Source: Acanthaster planci
Lineage: Eukaryota; Echinodermata; Asteroidea; Valvatida; Acanthasteridae
DNA length: 34,852 nt
Reading direction: 5' to 3'
Assembly (NCBI RefSeq): GCF_001949145.1
Contig: NW_019091525.1
Location: forward strand, 1,929 to 36,780
A model generated the notes under the pieces. It was not told the origin of the DNA, did no database searches, and was given only the letters and a program-made list of their open reading frames with translations. The translations under genes and the position numbers were made by a program. Position 1 is the first letter of the stretch. Each line of letters starts with the position of its first letter. Below, one piece after another: positions 1 through 8,491 of this stretch.

Positions 1-1
1 T

Positions 2-334
2 ATAAATTGCGTGGCTTGTTTTAATTCATACGACTGCCAAAATTCAAATGCCTTGGACAGTTGCGAGGACTGTTACGAGTGCGCCCATTGTATCGAATGT
101 TTAAGTTGTAGGTACTGCACCTGCTGCGTAAATTGTGTCGAGTTGGAAGGAATGGATCACGTGGTGCTCGTAGACGGCAAGCATAAAAAGCTGAGGCACG
201 CGCGAGAGAACGACCCACTGCCCGAAAAACAACAAAACCCGATTAAACTCGACGCGGATTTATGCGAAATTGGATTAATTATTGAATGCGAAGCTGACGT
301 CGAAAATTTAATTAAAGTAGAAATCCCAGGTTAA
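2..334 (+). CDS. Cysteine-repeat protein, 5' end cut off by the window
   Basis: The frame is open from the window edge, so the true start lies to the left. The GTG at 11 is only an internal codon. The N-terminal part carries a run of cysteines spaced exactly three residues apart (CEDCYECAHCIECLSC and onward), followed by a charged tail ending in TAA. This regular spacing suggests metal binding or a stacked repeat, like the cysteine repeats known in some giant-virus proteins. I do not recognise a family with an assigned function. It lies 36 bases before the TFIIB-like gene on the same strand and shares its codon use, so it belongs to the viral element. Confidence 0.6.
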   Translation: MNCVACFNSYDCQNSNALDSCEDCYECAHCIECLSCRYCTCCVNCVELEGMDHVVLVDGKHKKLRHARENDPLPEKQQNPIKLDADLCEIGLIIECEADVENLIKVEIPG

Positions 335-369
335 TTTTTTACCTTAAATAAATGAACTATTAATAAAAG

Positions 370-870
370 ATGACTGATGCCGAGCTTTGTCACTTGCTGA
401 ATCTAAAGGAAGTACACATAGCGGGCAGCGGGAACAAACGTACACCCAAAAACACGTGCGAGCACCAAATACTTGAAATAGACGAAAGATACGCTTGTAA
501 ACATTGCGGTCTAATTTTGGGGTTCGCTTCACTCACTTCTTACACCCCCGCAGACATGGGAGATCGAAACTACAAGCATCACGTTTGGAGGAAACCGCCG
601 CCACCAAAATCGAGAAAAACCCTACAAAAATATAACATTTGCTTTAAAAACGGCGAAGCGGGTGAAATAGAATATAAGTTCAACCAAGTTTTAAACGGTA
701 AGATCTCTAGAGGTAAGCCGTTGAAGGCTTTAATCGCGGTTTGTTATCAAGAGACAACCGGGGAAACCGAATCTCAAGTGAAAGATCTATTTCAAGTTTC
801 GGATAAGCACTGGGAAAACGCCCTCGACAAATTAAACCTCGCCAAACAAGATTTTTCAAAACGTATATAA
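370..870 (+). CDS. TFIIB/VLTF3-like transcription factor (zinc ribbon plus cyclin-like region)
   Basis: Intact 166-residue protein. A zinc ribbon is visible near the N-terminus: C30 and H32, then C43-x2-C46-G in YACKHCGLIL, the arrangement seen in TFIIB N-terminal ribbons. Residues 113-155 (RGKPLKALIAVCYQE, then a helix with KDLFQVSDKHWENAL) resemble the cyclin-like repeat of TFIIB and of the poxvirus late transcription factor VLTF3 family in large DNA viruses. The likely role is promoter recognition and polymerase recruitment for late viral genes. The start is the ATG after AATAAAAG. It is one of the few larger viral genes here without a break. The family call is by pattern only and needs a profile search. 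Confidence 0.55.
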   Translation: MTDAELCHLLNLKEVHIAGSGNKRTPKNTCEHQILEIDERYACKHCGLILGFASLTSYTPADMGDRNYKHHVWRKPPPPKSRKTLQKYNICFKNGEAGEIEYKFNQVLNGKISRGKPLKALIAVCYQETTGETESQVKDLFQVSDKHWENALDKLNLAKQDFSKRI

Positions 871-874
871 TAAA

Positions 875-1994
875 ATGGAGACCTACACGTTTTACTTAAC
901 CGAGAGCGAGCAGACGTTTAAATTGAGAGATGTCATCAACAACACCAAAGGCGACAAGGTCGTCCGAGTAAAGAATATTCAGTTTGAAGCTGGATATTTT
1001 AACGTAACAAACGCCACTGAAACAGAGTGGGGTACAAACTTGGACGGTAGGCCGCCGGGGTACTTGGCGAACGACCGCCTGGAATACCCTCACTGGAAAG
1101 AACGGACGTATCTCCCAATGTAGAATTAGTAAAAACAGCTGAAAACAGATTGATCCAAGCAAATAAAAGAGGCAATTTAGCGGAAGAATTCAAAATCATC
1201 GCTGATGAAATTGAGCGGCTAAACCATGAAATCGCAACTTTAGAAGATCAGTTAAACCAAAGACAACCATCAGAAACGCGAGCTCGTTTAGCTTATGATA
1301 TCGACGATAAAAAAGTCAAATCAGCTTCACTGCTCGAGGGGCAAAGACAAGCTTTAGAAGAAATTCGCGAAGGGAATCCCCCGACTCGACCTACCACCAA
1401 CTCCCCCGTAACACCCACAAGACCCAGAAGAGAATTGACTAAAAGACTTTTTTGACGGGACTTACTGAACCTATATACGACAGACTTCATTCGCGAAGCT
1501 CATCTGAACCATTACCCCAGGGCCAAAGAGGAAGCATCGTGGTATCCCCCGGTTATTATAGCATGGACTGGTTTTACTTTTTGTTAAACTCGATTCCGGG
1601 CGTTTCTTTTAAGGTTCACTCAGAATCTAAAAGGGTGACTTTGGCCATTACGGACCCCAATCTCAAGTTGCGACTAAACAAAGAAGTGTCCAAGCTACTG
1701 AACTTACCCAAAATAAAACTTTTACCCAACGTTATTTACGAAGGCAAGTACGATTTAAACCCATTGAAACTCGCGTTTATTTATTGCAAACAATTCAATA
1801 CATTTTTCAATTTTTATAACGGGCAGTCTTTAGACTTGCTGTACGTGCTTGTTACCGAGCCTCGCACCTACTGTGAAACGCCTAAAAAGTTAATAGACAG
1901 GAACATCAGTGAATTGACTTTTTCTGTTGAAAACGATCGAGGTGAGCTCTTGAATAACATTGGCAAAATTTTAATCGAGTTAGACATTTTTTAA
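875..1994 (+). pseudogene. Putative Maverick structural protein, broken into three frames
   Basis: Three consecutive open segments lie in different frames: 875-1123, about 1051-1455 and 1452-1994. Each change is a -1 step. The first segment begins METYTFYLTESEQTFKLRD. The second is a charged helical, coiled-coil-like stretch. The third has the pattern GSIVVSPGYYSMDWFYFLLN followed by short beta-like segments, which recalls minor capsid or fibre-type proteins of Mavericks (a beta strand, then P-G-x-Y-S before a helix). The second change falls in a run of six T (1448-1453). No ATG opens the second segment, which favours one gene rather than three. The penton or minor capsid role is a guess from position and fold-like pattern. 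Confidence 0.45.
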
Positions 1995-2029
1995 AACGCG
2001 TAATTATAAAAGTAATATTATTATAAAAG

Positions 2030-2808
2030 ATGACGACTAACGTATACCCGGATTTGACTTTAAACTCGGCTGAACAAGCGGAAACCAAAATTTACAGACT
2101 CAGAAAGATCGAAGAAATTAAATCTCAAATCCAAAGAGAACGCGACGCGAGGGAAAATAGTTACAAAAACATAAAACGACTTTTAACCGCACTCGGATAC
2201 GTGGAGTACGGCGTGGAAGCCGTGGGCGCGTCCTCGGCAGCCGTCGGCATCCCGCCATCTTGGGAGTCGTTACCGGACCCGTCGGACTTGTGATGGAAGG
2301 CATCGCTATCGGTGCGTTTGGCGCTTACGTGGTTCTAAAGTATGCCTTCCGTAGACTCACCCACAAAAGTAAAAAACACGACCATAATTCGAATGTTGGC
2401 AGACGCTAAATTAAACACCATCGAGGAATACGTATCTCACGCGATTGAAGATGGTGATATATCCCAGGAGGAATTTGTCCTTATTTTATCTGATCTGAAA
2501 AAGTTTAACGAAATGAAAGAAAAGATCAGATCGCGTACGTCTACAAAATTGGAAGCGAACGAAGCGAGCACCAAAGAAGAATTCGAACGCCAAGTCAACG
2601 AAAGAGCAGAAGCGCTAGCCAACGAACGGGCAGCGGTTTTAAAAAGAGATTTTATGAAAAAACTTGGCGAATAACTTTAACAAAGTCGGTTAAGTTTGAA
2701 GAGAAACCAGAATTTTTAAGGTGCTCAAAACTACCAGAATTACCATCCGCTTATCGAGAAGCGAGCGAAGCGAGCACACTGACCCAACCGACGGCCCCTC
2801 CTTTTTAA
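2030..2808 (+). pseudogene. Conserved Maverick membrane/helical protein, broken by three frameshifts
   Basis: The start at 2030 follows TTATAAAAG. The N-terminus is a charged helix (about 60 residues) leading into a small-residue hydrophobic stretch. That stretch moves to another frame near 2245-2252, where a Gly/Val/Ala-rich membrane-like segment runs to about 2350. Near 2385 the frame returns, giving the recognisable block LADAKLNTIEEYVSHAIEDG with DISQEEFVLIL and KKFNEMKEKIR. I know this block as a conserved protein of animal Mavericks without assigned function. The frame stops at TAA 2672, just after A6 at 2656-2661. A -1 frame continues to TAA 2806 with a proline-rich end. A GAGCGAAG repeat lies inside both parts. 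Probably a virion membrane-associated protein, but that is inferred. Confidence 0.55.
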
Positions 2809-2824
2809 AAATCTTTTAAAATAA

Positions 2825-4170
2825 ATGGGAACCAACTTCAGTCAGTTAAATATTGTAGTCAACAGAGACAACTTTTTTACAGTAAACTTTATTGACATGA
2901 CAACACCTTACAAATTGCCAAAAGTTACTGCGGACGAAGTTATAGAACGCTGGAAAGAAGACCAGATGTCGTTTTACCAAAACCAAATTAACTTTGCGGT
3001 CTATTGTGCGACGACGGCATGCGGAGTAGACTTTGGGAAAATCGTTGACGCAGATCCATATATATCCGCCTTGTACAACTTTCACGTATATTACACGGTT
3101 AGAAGAATCTTTCATTTGTGTGATTTTAAATTGCCCGATTGATAATTATTATGATAGCGAAAAATTTTTGAACATCTGTAAAGATTTTGGAGTTGACTCG
3201 GACATGAACTTTCGGCAAACCGTTGACCTCCATACAAATGGCCTTGGTTCAGCTTATTATTTTGACCGAGCCGGTTTGATGGACACGGTGTTAGGAGGTG
3301 GTTACCCGTTCCAGGTGGTGACTTTGATCCAGACGCGCTTTCTTCTATGCCCGAAAAATATAAAAGATATAAAGAAATGGAAGAAGCAATGGGGGCAGGC
3401 TCGTTAGAGCAAGTTTTAGGTTATCACTACAGCCTCGAGCCAGAAGATCACAAGGTAATGAGTTGGCATTATGCACCAGTTAACTCTGGTGAAACGGTAC
3501 AATATGTAGTAGAATATATCGAGCAAGACTCAAAAGTCGCTACTACCGGATGGTGGGGTTTTATACCTCGCAAAAGGACTCAGTTGACAGACGTGGGAAT
3601 TAGAAATGTGAATAAATCAATTCGAGCTTACGTCTACGCGTTACTCGGGGCACAGGCACAGACCAAGACAAGCGTTTTAGCCACCGGCACTGGATTAGAC
3701 GCGCAACAACAATTTAAAACAAATGTAGAAGCTTTAATCAATTCAGCTTCCGACCTCGAACAATCTATCAACCAATTTCAAGATACGATCCAATATGCTA
3801 AAACTCCTTTAACTATGTAATCGGTCCGAGTTTGTATATAATCCCGTCAGACATGGACTTACGCATAGGTACGTTTGAGGGTTACAACAATAACTTACAA
3901 ATTGCGACAGCAGACATGCAGACTGGATATGTACCGGATTTAAATTTGAGGCCCGAGGTTAAGGACAGTTTTGCAGAAAAAACGAACGAACCAAAAAGCG
4001 AACGAAACGAGCGAATCGACCAAAACAAAGCGAGCAAACCGAGCATCGCTCCGGCACCTCAACCAAGCATCGCTCCGCTCGACATACACAACGAAGAAAA
4101 ACTGTCCTTAACCGTCGGAGCCGTTGCCGTGGGTATCGTCGGTTTTACGTTATATAAAATTTTGACTTAA
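2825..4170 (+). pseudogene. Conserved Maverick capsid-type protein with C-terminal membrane segment, three frameshifts
   Basis: The gene starts at 2825 after TTAAAATAA. Recognisable blocks run in order through changing frames: QNQINFAVYCATTACGVDF and YNFHVYYTVRRI (about 2960-3110), NICKDFGVDSD and GLGSAYYFDRAG (3170-3270), then IRAYVYALLGAQAQTKTS with DAQQQFKTNVEALI (3620-3740), and YIIPSDMDLRIG with GYNNNLQIAT (about 3832-3910). Breaks lie near 3130-3145, 3300-3320 and 3805-3815. I know this set as a widespread Maverick/adintovirus gene. I suspect a virion component but cannot say which. The last part has a Pro/Ser/Ala-rich linker with GAGCGAA-type repeat copies and a terminal transmembrane segment (VGAVAVGIVGFTLYKILT). 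Confidence 0.6.
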
Positions 4171-4194
4171 ACGGTTTGATTTAAGGCGTAAAAA

Positions 4195-4224
4195 AAACCT
4201 CACCCCAAATTTGAGGTGAGGTTT
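4195..4224. terminator. Perfect hairpin between convergent genes
   Basis: A 10-bp perfect stem (AAACCTCACC at 4195-4204 pairing with GGTGAGGTTT at 4215-4224) encloses a 10-base loop. It is flanked by A's on the left and T-rich sequence on the right, so it looks the same from both strands. It sits in the 72-base gap between the TAA of the plus-strand gene and the TAA of the convergent minus-strand gene. In mimiviruses, hairpins after stop codons mark transcript ends. A similar role here is an inference. Confidence 0.6.
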
Positions 4225-4242
4225 ATTTTTTTTTTTGCCGTT

Positions 4243-5637
4243 TTACCCATTCTTTTGCACGTACGTCAAAATCAAAACACCCACGCCTACAAACAAGGTC
4301 CACAGATGCTCACCCACCCATCCGACCGCTTTACTCGCCACGTTAAAAATCCAACTTAAAACGCTACCGATGATTCCAGGCAAAGCGCCTAAAGCTTTCA
4401 AAACGAGTTTCTTCAACACGTTTGCCAGGTTCCACAGTTGACGTTTGATCCAATCGGTAATTCCACCTTTGGAAGGAGGAGCCGGCGTTGGTTTAGGTGC
4501 GGGTGTGCTCGCTCCGCTCGCTCCGGCAGCTCTGACGCTAGTTACGATACTACTAACGATGGTACTCACGGCTAAACTAAAAGCCATTAAAATGCTTACG
4601 ATCGTGACGCCTTGTTCTCTTAATATCGTTCGAATCTTATCACCCAGGGTGTCACCCGACTGTAAAGCGTAATTAATTAAATCTTTAACTCGCGATATTT
4701 GGCTTTTGAGTTGACCGTTTAATATGTCTCTTTGAGCTTGTAGTCCTTTGAGTTGATCTTGCAAGTCACGTAAACGGCCCGAATCTTCAGAAGTCTCGAG
4801 ACTACTTATTTCTTCTTGAATTTCTGTAATTTTAGCTTCGTTTAATCGTATCTGTCCTCTAATCGTTCGCAATTGTTTGTCTAATCCTAAGAGCTCTCTA
4901 TAGTTTAATCCTTCTGTTTGAACGTTTGTATCTTGGGTGAGCTCTTCTACGATGTCACTGACTTGGTCTGATATTTGCGGTAGCTCTTCCATTGGAATGC
5001 TCTCGGGTTGAATGGATTTTAACTTTGATTCAGCTTTTTTCACCGATCTTCCATAATTTTTAAATCCTAATTTAAATCTAATAAAATCTTGCGCTGATAT
5101 GGTGTCTTCGCCTCCTTCTTTGCCGATATATCCAGCATCTTTAGCGTTATCTACAACCGTTTTAAGACCGACAACTAATTCTGGGTTTCTTTTGTCGGTT
5201 AATAGCACATCACCGTATTTGCCTTCACCTTTGTAAAATAAACCTTCGCCTTCGCGGTATTCAAACCTTTCATATTTAAAAGATGATGGTACATCTTTTC
5301 TGTGGGCGAGTTTAAAATATCGGTTAAATTCTTCTACTATTGGAATAGTTCTGAATGTCATTCTTCCTCGTTCTAAAGTATCACCCTTGGGTACTATTAT
5401 GGGTCTGGGGTTTGTCATCGATTTTGGTCCAATCGGTTTTATTACTTCCTTTTCTCCAAGTAATGAAGTCGGTTTTTCGTCCCATCCAGGTTCATTTGCG
5501 CCTTCTTTAAAGGACGTTTCTTGTCGATCTGAAGATAAGTTATCGCAATCTTGGTCGCACTCGCTTTGCTCGCTTATTTCTTGATCTTGATTTTCTAAGA
5601 GAGGTATTTCCTCGGGATCGAATCTTCCTTCCGCCAT
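4243..5637 (-). CDS. Conserved Maverick coiled-coil and membrane protein, 464 aa, intact
   Basis: Intact minus-strand gene with ATG after ATAAAAGAA. The acidic, disordered N-terminus (1-90) is followed by a folded part (about 95-200, with a YGDVLLTDKR region) and a coiled coil (about 250-325). Next comes a hydrophobic segment (REQGVTIVSILMAFSLAVST, from 340), a Pro/Ala-rich linker with SKGGITDW (375-395), an amphipathic helix region (395-430) with ALPGIIGSVLSWIF, and a second hydrophobic segment near the C-terminus (445-460). I recognise this layout, especially the REQG hydrophobic block and GIIGSxxSW, as a common Maverick/adintovirus gene of unknown function. The layout suits a membrane-active or virion surface protein. 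It is the longest unbroken gene in the element and ends against the shared hairpin. Confidence 0.7.
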   Translation of the reverse strand: MAEGRFDPEEIPLLENQDQEISEQSECDQDCDNLSSDRQETSFKEGANEPGWDEKPTSLLGEKEVIKPIGPKSMTNPRPIIVPKGDTLERGRMTFRTIPIVEEFNRYFKLAHRKDVPSSFKYERFEYREGEGLFYKGEGKYGDVLLTDKRNPELVVGLKTVVDNAKDAGYIGKEGGEDTISAQDFIRFKLGFKNYGRSVKKAESKLKSIQPESIPMEELPQISDQVSDIVEELTQDTNVQTEGLNYRELLGLDKQLRTIRGQIRLNEAKITEIQEEISSLETSEDSGRLRDLQDQLKGLQAQRDILNGQLKSQISRVKDLINYALQSGDTLGDKIRTILREQGVTIVSILMAFSLAVSTIVSSIVTSVRAAGASGASTPAPKPTPAPPSKGGITDWIKRQLWNLANVLKKLVLKALGALPGIIGSVLSWIFNVASKAVGWVGEHLWTLFVGVGVLILTYVQKNG

Positions 5638-5658
5638 TTCTTTTATAATATACGTTTT

Positions 5659-5907
5659 TTAAGTGGTGGGCAGGCTCGCGGGCAATATACCCTGTGCTAC
5701 CAACCAACCCTGGGTAGCCAATGCACCGCTAGACAGCGCGGTCAATTTCAACGCGTCTTCGGCAGATAATTTATTTAGATCCGGCGGTTTGATTTTAAAT
5801 AGCTTGCTTGATAGCATGGCGTAACCTAAAGAAATACCCGAAACGACTGCACCGTGGTAAACAGTATTTGCAATTCCGTTTACGTCGATTGATTTAGCGT
5901 TACTCAT
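5659..5907 (-). CDS. Small two-pass membrane protein
   Basis: Intact 82-residue protein with start ATG in the context TTATTAAATATG and a TAA stop. Two hydrophobic segments (about 17-36, GAVVSGISLGYAMLSSKLF, and 55-76, ending VAQGILP) flank a polar linker, KIKPPDLNKLSAEDALKL. Small membrane proteins of this shape are regular members of Maverick gene sets, but no function is assigned. It lies 21 bases upstream of the 464-residue gene and 24 bases downstream of the next gene on the same strand, so the three could be made together. Confidence 0.6.
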   Translation of the reverse strand: MSNAKSIDVNGIANTVYHGAVVSGISLGYAMLSSKLFKIKPPDLNKLSAEDALKLTALSSGALATQGWLVAQGILPASLPTT

Positions 5908-5931
5908 ATTTAATAATAAGGAATCTTAAAT

Positions 5932-6399
5932 TTATTTCATGTCCAAAATCTGTTCTTCAATTTTGTTGGTTCGGAATACTCGCTTCGGTTCGCTCTGCTC
6001 GTTCGCTTCGCTTTGTTCGCTTTTTGGTTGAACGGTTAGTTTCGTGAACTTGTTTTTCCAAATTAAATATACCGCAAGCGCTCCAATAGCTAATCCACCA
6101 AATATCAAGTTTCTGTTCTCTGTAACCGTTTGATAAATTTTATTTTGGTTGCTCTGATAATGCTCGCTCCGCTCGTTGCTCGCTTCGCTCGCTTCGTTCG
6201 CTAATTTCATCTTGGCGAGCTGTTGCTTCATCTTTTTGTTATGCTCGGCTAATTTCTTACCTTGTTCTACTCGCCTCGGATTTTTAGCTTTAGTTACCGT
6301 CTGAGGTCTCGCTTTGCTCGTCTTTACCGGAGTGTTTGCTGGAGTCGGGTTGGTTGGAATACTCACTTCGTTTGTTTCGTTCACTTCGTTCGTTGACAT
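5932..6399 (-). CDS. Basic protein with single membrane segment and Ser/Glu repeats
   Basis: Intact 155-residue protein. A Thr/Pro-rich N-terminus leads to a basic block at about 38-66 (KNPRRVEQGKKLAEHNKKMK) that I recognise from Maverick proteins. A repeat stretch (EASEASNERSE, about 69-79), a transmembrane segment at 98-114 (LIFGGLAIGALAVYLIW) and a second repeat stretch (KSEQSEANEQSE, 126-137) follow. Both repeat stretches are coded by the GAGCGAAGCGAG element. It may tether DNA or core to a membrane, which is an inference. Its first 110 bases overlap the end of the upstream gene in another frame. Confidence 0.6.
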   Translation of the reverse strand: MSTNEVNETNEVSIPTNPTPANTPVKTSKARPQTVTKAKNPRRVEQGKKLAEHNKKMKQQLAKMKLANEASEASNERSEHYQSNQNKIYQTVTENRNLIFGGLAIGALAVYLIWKNKFTKLTVQPKSEQSEANEQSEPKRVFRTNKIEEQILDMK

Positions 6400-6876
6400 C
6401 CTCTTTTAATATAACAGAGCTTTTGTTGAACTCCAGGTGTTTAGTGGTAATTAACGCGGCTGTAAGTGGTGACAGGTACACGCCGTACTTGTAACAGATC
6501 TCGGTAAGTAAGTGACCCATGGTCTGACTGATAATCGAGTCGTCGTTTAGGTCTTTGGTCAGCGCTTCTTTGGATTTTAAGTTGACGTTGAACCCGAGTA
6601 GATCGATCGGAGTAGCTATACCGAGTAAGCGAGAGTATAAACTTAAAATCGCGTGGCCAAGGGTTTTCACGATCTCTTTGCCAAATTTAACTTCATACAA
6701 ATTGAAAAGCTTCTCTTGGTCTTTGAGTGACATGGCTTCAATTTCTTTGATCGAATATTCTTTACCTAAGTACTTCTTACTTTCACCTGACGCAGCTATC
6801 GAGCATAGTCTGTCTTTAACGCTCGCTACGCTCGCTTCACTTTTTGATCGGTGAGAATGCTTTTGATGTCGTCCAT
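6290..6876 (-). pseudogene. Conserved Maverick protein of unknown function, one frameshift near the N-terminus
   Basis: The best start is the ATG at 6874-6876, right after ATATTTAA. About 15 codons later (A5 near 6841-6845) the frame must shift to continue. The downstream frame stays open through GKEYSIKEIEAMSLKDQEKL to the end. The conserved core includes ILSLYSRLLGIATP and YGVYLSPLTAALITTKHLEF, which I know from animal Mavericks as an unassigned gene. The C-terminal 35 residues are repeat-derived and hydrophilic (NERSERNKRSE and onward) and overlap the next gene by 110 bases. A GAGCGTAGCGAGC repeat copy sits directly after the shift point. Confidence 0.55.
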
Positions 6877-7097
6877 TTAAATATATACGTTTTAAATTTG
6901 CTGAACGTTTGCTTTAGGCGTAGGTACTCGACCGTAAGGTAGGTCAAGTTAGCTGCTATAACTAACTGAATAAGTAGTTGAACGTATTCTAGCAGAGTTA
7001 TTTGTTATAACTAAAATAAAAAATTGCTCAAGCACAGCTAAGTTAGCTATGCTCAAGCAAAGGATAAGTAATTGGTAACTACTTAACAACTAGTTAC
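6877..7097. other. AT-rich intergenic stretch with short direct and inverted repeats
   Basis: No gene is seen. It contains two copies of GTTATAACTAA-like sequence, a block where TTGCTCAAGCA and GCTCAAGCAA flank AGCTAAGTTAGCT, and a tandem 14-base repeat CTTAACAACTAGTT near 7081-7111. It lies between the end of the HNH gene and the start of the next gene on the same strand, so a promoter or termination role is possible. Confidence 0.4.
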
Positions 7098-7704
7098 TTA
7101 ACAACTAGTTTTTAAATCTTTAGACGACGTGATAATTAGCTTATCAGACTTCCTTTTATGGTTATAACTCATGCAGCACAGGACACAATTCGACTTATTG
7201 TGACCAATTTTGTTATCTAACCGTTCAATGGTACCCAGGTCATCTTTGTTCTCTAAGAACTGCATCTGAACTTTGCAATCTGGATAGAAGCAGCGCGGAT
7301 AATCTTCGATTAGGCCATGGCAGAAGTCTGTGTTAATAAAACGATCGGGGTCAAATCGATTATGCTTCTTATCTGCATGGCGAGTGGTGCGAATCCACCT
7401 TCTAACCGTCACTTCAATTGGATCTGAGCAAATTTTAGTCTTCTCTACTTTTTTTATGTTCGCAAATACCGTTTCCACCGCAATGTTTACAGACATATCT
7501 TAGTCGCCTGTGTTCACAAATCGACGATCCGTTGCATTCCACACACTCAGATCCCTGCTTCCCGAGTTCACACTTGTTTAACGCTCGATGAGCTCGTACT
7601 TTTTCAATGCACTCGTTACAAGTCGAGTTAATTTTGTCTGTTTTCTGCGATTTAAAGTTTGTCAAGTCTAAAAGCCAACGACACTTAGCGCAATTCTTTT
7701 TCAT
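7098..7704 (-). pseudogene. CEH-repeat zinc protein fused to HNH-type endonuclease, one frameshift
   Basis: The first part, starting at the ATG 7702-7704, begins KKNCAKCRWLLDLTNF with CNECIEK. It then has repeats of the type CEHxRxRyxCkhCgGxxICEH, found in large DNA virus proteins and in some Mavericks. Near 7452-7458 a run of seven A (minus strand) marks a frameshift. After it the frame carries an HNH-like core: C69 and C74 in CFYPDCKVQMQF, GTIERLDNKIGHNKSNC, and the end SYNHKRKS. The likely activity is DNA cleavage or nicking guided by zinc fingers. Role unknown: homing-type mobility or genome processing are both possible. It sits 41 bases downstream of the packaging ATPase on the same strand. 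Confidence 0.6.
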
Positions 7705-7745
7705 TATTACTTTTATTAGTAGTATTTTAAAAAAATTTCTCATTT

Positions 7746-8372
7746 TTATTGAACGAAATAGCTCACCGGTGGTTCCGTATTTAACGTCAATTTACGTAAA
7801 TATTTTTTAATTTCCTCTCATTTTTCGTCCGGTACTACGTCATTCTCATCCAGACATTGGTCAAAGGACGATCTATCTTTGCAATGAAAGATTGCAGTCC
7901 ATGCCGTATTCTCTCTAACATCTTTTAAAACGGAATTATACTTTTGGGTAAGTAGCCAGCAGCTGTGAAGGTAATGTCAGCCCGAGAACGCCATCCTACT
8001 CAAAGCGCAGGTGTTACTCGCCTTGGACCTCTTTTGATACTTAATAAATTGATCAGCCGCGCAGTTGTCGACGATAAACAACGTATTTATTCCATCGAAA
8101 ATTTTCTGATAAAGTTCGATTGACTCGTTTAATTCTAGTCTTTCCCGATCTAAATCACACAGGTAAACATTTTCGTCGGTGTATATCCACGGCCGTTCTA
8201 AATACGTTTTATTCTTAAAAAGCGTCGGACAGATAATCACGATAGCTTCAAACGCGAATTTATATTCAGTTTCCAATAGATTTAAAATCCAGTTAGTCTT
8301 CCTGCTACCCGTCTTACCCATGATCAAGGCACAATGCGGATTCTTGTACATCTGGTTATACATCTCGTTCAT
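7746..8372 (-). pseudogene. FtsK/HerA (A32-type) DNA-packaging ATPase, one frameshift and one in-frame TGA
   Basis: It pumps viral DNA into the capsid using ATP. The Walker A motif GKTGSRKT is at residues 19-26, the Walker B strand is NTLFIVDN at about 96-103, and a conserved MAFSG follows. The frame then changes near 7980-7990 and continues with CWLLTQKYNSVLKDVREN and AIFHCKDRSSFDQC, hallmark C-terminal blocks of Maverick ATPases. A TGA at 7818-7820 interrupts the last 24 codons before TAA 7746-7748. The full length of about 209 residues is normal for the family. The start is the ATG after AAATTAA. The gene follows the major capsid gene on the same strand. Confidence 0.85.
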
Positions 8373-8394
8373 TTAATTTAAGTGATCTTGCAAG

Positions 8395-8490
8395 TCTCGA
8401 GACTAAAGTTTTTAATTCATTCACTCGCTTTGGTAATACTCGCTTCGCTAGTTGCTCCCTCTGGTCGCTTCATTCAATCGCTTCGCTCAT
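8395..8490 (-). repeat. Cluster of GAGCGAAGCGAG-type repeats after the capsid gene
   Basis: Several copies of AGCGAAGCGA, and one longer unit close to AGCGAAGCGAGTATTACC, fill the gap between the capsid stop and the ATPase start. They are read on the minus strand, as the neighbouring genes are. The same longer unit occurs again at about 11233-11290, with a relative at 5970-5990. Confidence 0.7.
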
Positions 8491-8491
8491 T

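Noticed and set aside
1051-1123. Programmed -1 frameshift at the first break of the 875-1994 gene
   Set aside because: No slippery heptamer or downstream structure is evident. With so many breaks elsewhere, a simple indel is likelier.
8395-8490. CRISPR-like array made of CGCTTCGCT repeats
   Set aside because: Spacing is irregular, units are short and also lie inside genes, and the surroundings are a eukaryotic viral element, so this is a dispersed short repeat.
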